A DNA stretch of 21,575 nt from Vairimorpha apis BRL 01. Its lineage: Eukaryota; Microsporidia; Nosematidae. The notes under the pieces were generated by a model that was not told where the DNA came from, ran no database searches, and was given only the letters and a program-made list of their open reading frames with translations. Position numbers and translations under genes: made by a program. Of the stretch, positions 20,316-21,575 are shown one piece after another. Each line of letters begins with the position of its first letter. Position 1 is the stretch's first letter. Location of the stretch: positions 1-21,575 of the forward strand of contig KE647252.1 of assembly GCA_000447185.1 (NCBI GenBank), in the 5' to 3' direction.

Positions 20316-20860
20316 GGATATATGGTGTATGTTTTTACACATTTTCAAACTATATTTTAAATTTTAAATTTATATGTAATATTAATAATCAACAGATGAT
20401 AATACCTTTTTTACATTTTAGTGAGAATTTAAGTAATCATAAACAATTTTTCAATTACTTTTTAGCACATTTAATTTTTAATTCATTTTTTTTGTATATA
20501 TTGATATATAATGTAGCATTTGTTGATGTAATCATATTTAATGAAAATGTTTATAATTATGAGGTTCGAACAGGAAAATATTCTTCATTATCATATGCAT
20601 TATTTAAGATAATTCAAAACTTTATAGTAAGTGTATTTTTTTCTTTATTATGTTTGATAATGATGATTGGAATTTTATTTAAGATCAACATCTCTTGGCA
20701 GTCAATATTTATTTTGTTGTATTTAACTGTACTGTTTTGTATATTTTATACTATCTCTATGTCATTTGTAAATGTACTACCAATTTCAACTAAAGTAACA
20801 TCTTGGAATTTTTTATTTTACATGTGTATCAAATTTAATCTTAGAATTTATTTATTATAA
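20282..20860 (+). pseudogene. ABCG segment 3: membrane helices 1 to 5
   Basis: Highly hydrophobic, with about five membrane segments. It includes the ABCG landmark block ENVYNYEVRTGKYSSLSYAL between helices 2 and 3, where members of the family have E-R..Y...aY. Homology enters from LLLGIYGV at about 20306; the first codons of the frame are shadow. The frame opens with TTG, so it is not an independent start. Confidence 0.88.
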
Positions 20861-20892
20861 GTTAAATCAATTCTATTATTTTGTAAAAATAA

Positions 20893-21231
20893 TGCTTAAA
20901 ACTATTTCCACATTTTAATTTACATAATTTATTATTTTTAAATTCATATTACAAACTTCAAAAATTTAAAAGCAACGATTTAAACGAATTTGAAAATAAG
21001 ATTTATGTAACTATTTTTAATTTTATTTCATTAAATAATTCTTTAAGGCTTATAGATTATGCAAATGAGAGTAAAGAAATATCTGAAATGTTATTTTTAG
21101 ATAAATTATGGTTAAAAAAACTTAAATATATAGGACATTTATTATTTTCAATTTTATTATGCTTATTTTTGTATGTTACGCTTTGGGTATTTAGAACAAC
21201 ACCTAATCAACGATTAAAAATTAGTCAATAA
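20893..21231 (+). pseudogene. ABCG segment 4: last external loop and final helix
   Basis: A 112-codon open stretch without an ATG start, in the same frame as segment 1. It contains a Lys/Asn/Glu-rich loop and then the final membrane helix HLLFSILLCLFLYVTLWVF, followed by a short basic tail and TAA. Position, composition and the final helix fit the C terminus of ABCG transporters. The bases between 20860 and 20893 read open only in the third frame, so this junction may hold more than one lesion. Confidence 0.72.
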
Positions 21232-21232
21232 A
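21227..21232 (+). promoter_or_regulatory. AATAAA overlapping the stop codon of the ABCG gene
   Basis: The stop codon TAA (21229-21231) lies inside an AATAAA hexamer, as in the Tra2-like gene. It is a possible polyadenylation signal, subject to the caveat that A/T hexamers are frequent here. Confidence 0.35.
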
Positions 21233-21575
21233 TTATTTATATATTTATTTTGTTTTAAATTTAATTAAAACTGATGAGTTAAAAATATAACGATATTTAC
21301 AATTTATTTTTTTAAAAAAAAGAGATTTTAAATGTGTTTTTTGTTAAGAATTCTAAATGTTCTATTGTAAAATAAAAATAACTTTACTAAAAAATAAAAG
21401 TTTTTGATTTTATAATTTATTTGTGTTTTTACTTTACAGTCGACTGTGAATATATTTGATAAATACATTTTATTTTATGTTATAAATTTGAAATACATAA
21501 ATATAAATTTTATATATGTAAATTGTTATAATAAAATAATAATATTATTATTTTACAATTAATATATTTACATTA
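21233..21575. other. AT-rich tail with a perfect 24-bp palindrome
   Basis: No gene is seen. Bases 21532-21555 form a perfect A/T-only palindrome of 24 bp. By rough estimate such a palindrome has an appreciable chance of arising once in a window of this size and composition, so no function is claimed. Confidence 0.5.

Larger units (their letters stand above)
19297..21231 (+). pseudogene. ABCG-type half ABC transporter, split over several frames
   Basis: This is one N-terminal ATP-binding domain followed by membrane segments, the layout of the ABCG (White) subfamily. The span equals 645 codons, the usual length of an ABCG half-transporter, so little sequence is missing. Four open segments follow each other: 19297-19785, 19764-20315, 20282-20860 and 20893-21231. 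The first two transitions can each be explained by one missing base in an A or T run (A8 at 19751-19758; T5 at 20303-20307). The third lies between about 20800 and 20893 and is messier. The three net changes of frame bring the last segment back into the frame of the first. Start motif (CCC), stop and AATAAA are all in place. Members of this family export lipids, sterols or drugs, and in microsporidia possibly nucleotides or other metabolites; the substrate here is unknown. Real decay and sequencing error are both possible. Confidence 0.9.

Noticed and set aside
1..21575. tRNA, rRNA or CRISPR-like arrays
   Set aside because: I looked for T-loop-like GGTTCGA and regularly spaced repeats. The only GGTTCGA, near 20563, is inside the ABCG coding sequence, and the only regular repeats are coding ones.

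Overview
The window looks like a piece of a microsporidian nuclear genome of the expanded, very AT-rich kind. Intergenic DNA is close to pure A/T runs by eye. Host genes have no visible introns. Three genes carry a CCC block 2-4 nt before the ATG, which is the known microsporidian start-proximal signal. The gene content fits as well: a secreted Pro/Gln/Cys-rich polar-tube-like protein, a secreted hexokinase-family protein and a half-size ABCG transporter. The species cannot be told from the sequence; a large-genome lineage such as Edhazardia is a guess. I saw no tRNA, rRNA or CRISPR array.

Layout: (1) 1-2690, minus strand: a non-LTR (LINE) retrotransposon, richer in G+C than its surroundings. 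Its reverse transcriptase is broken by two one-base shifts and its 3' end lies beyond base 1. (2) 2691-5112: AT-rich desert. (3) 5113-7077, minus: a 654-residue secreted protein with 18 mature cysteines and a 15-residue Pro/Val/Gln repeat, a candidate polar tube or spore wall protein. (4) 7078-11612: a 4.5 kb desert with a CACGTG palindrome close to the gene before it. (5) 11613-13031, plus: a Tra2-like RRM protein with Arg/Tyr repeats in place of RS domains. (6) 13032-15252: desert holding two head-to-head, 5'-truncated relics that look like the C-terminal end of a LINE protein. (7) 15253-16692, minus: a secreted, strongly diverged hexokinase-family protein that has lost most catalytic motifs. 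(8) 16693-19296: desert with a third LINE 3'-end relic at about 17290-17700. (9) 19297-21231, plus: an ABCG half-transporter of normal total length, split over several reading frames by apparent one-base losses, the first two in A or T runs. (10) 21232-21575: AT-rich tail.

No operon or joint pathway is visible; the genes are widely spaced single units. Two themes stand out. The first is the parasite-host interface: the polar-tube-like protein, the secreted hexokinase-like protein and the ABCG transporter. The second is retrotransposon invasion and decay: one RT-bearing element plus three short 3'-end relics in both orientations. The strongest candidate for something new is the signal-peptide-bearing hexokinase-fold protein, which keeps the fold's landmarks and the catalytic Asn-Asp pair but lacks the phosphate-binding loops and both sugar-binding glutamates. 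This suggests a secreted pseudoenzyme.
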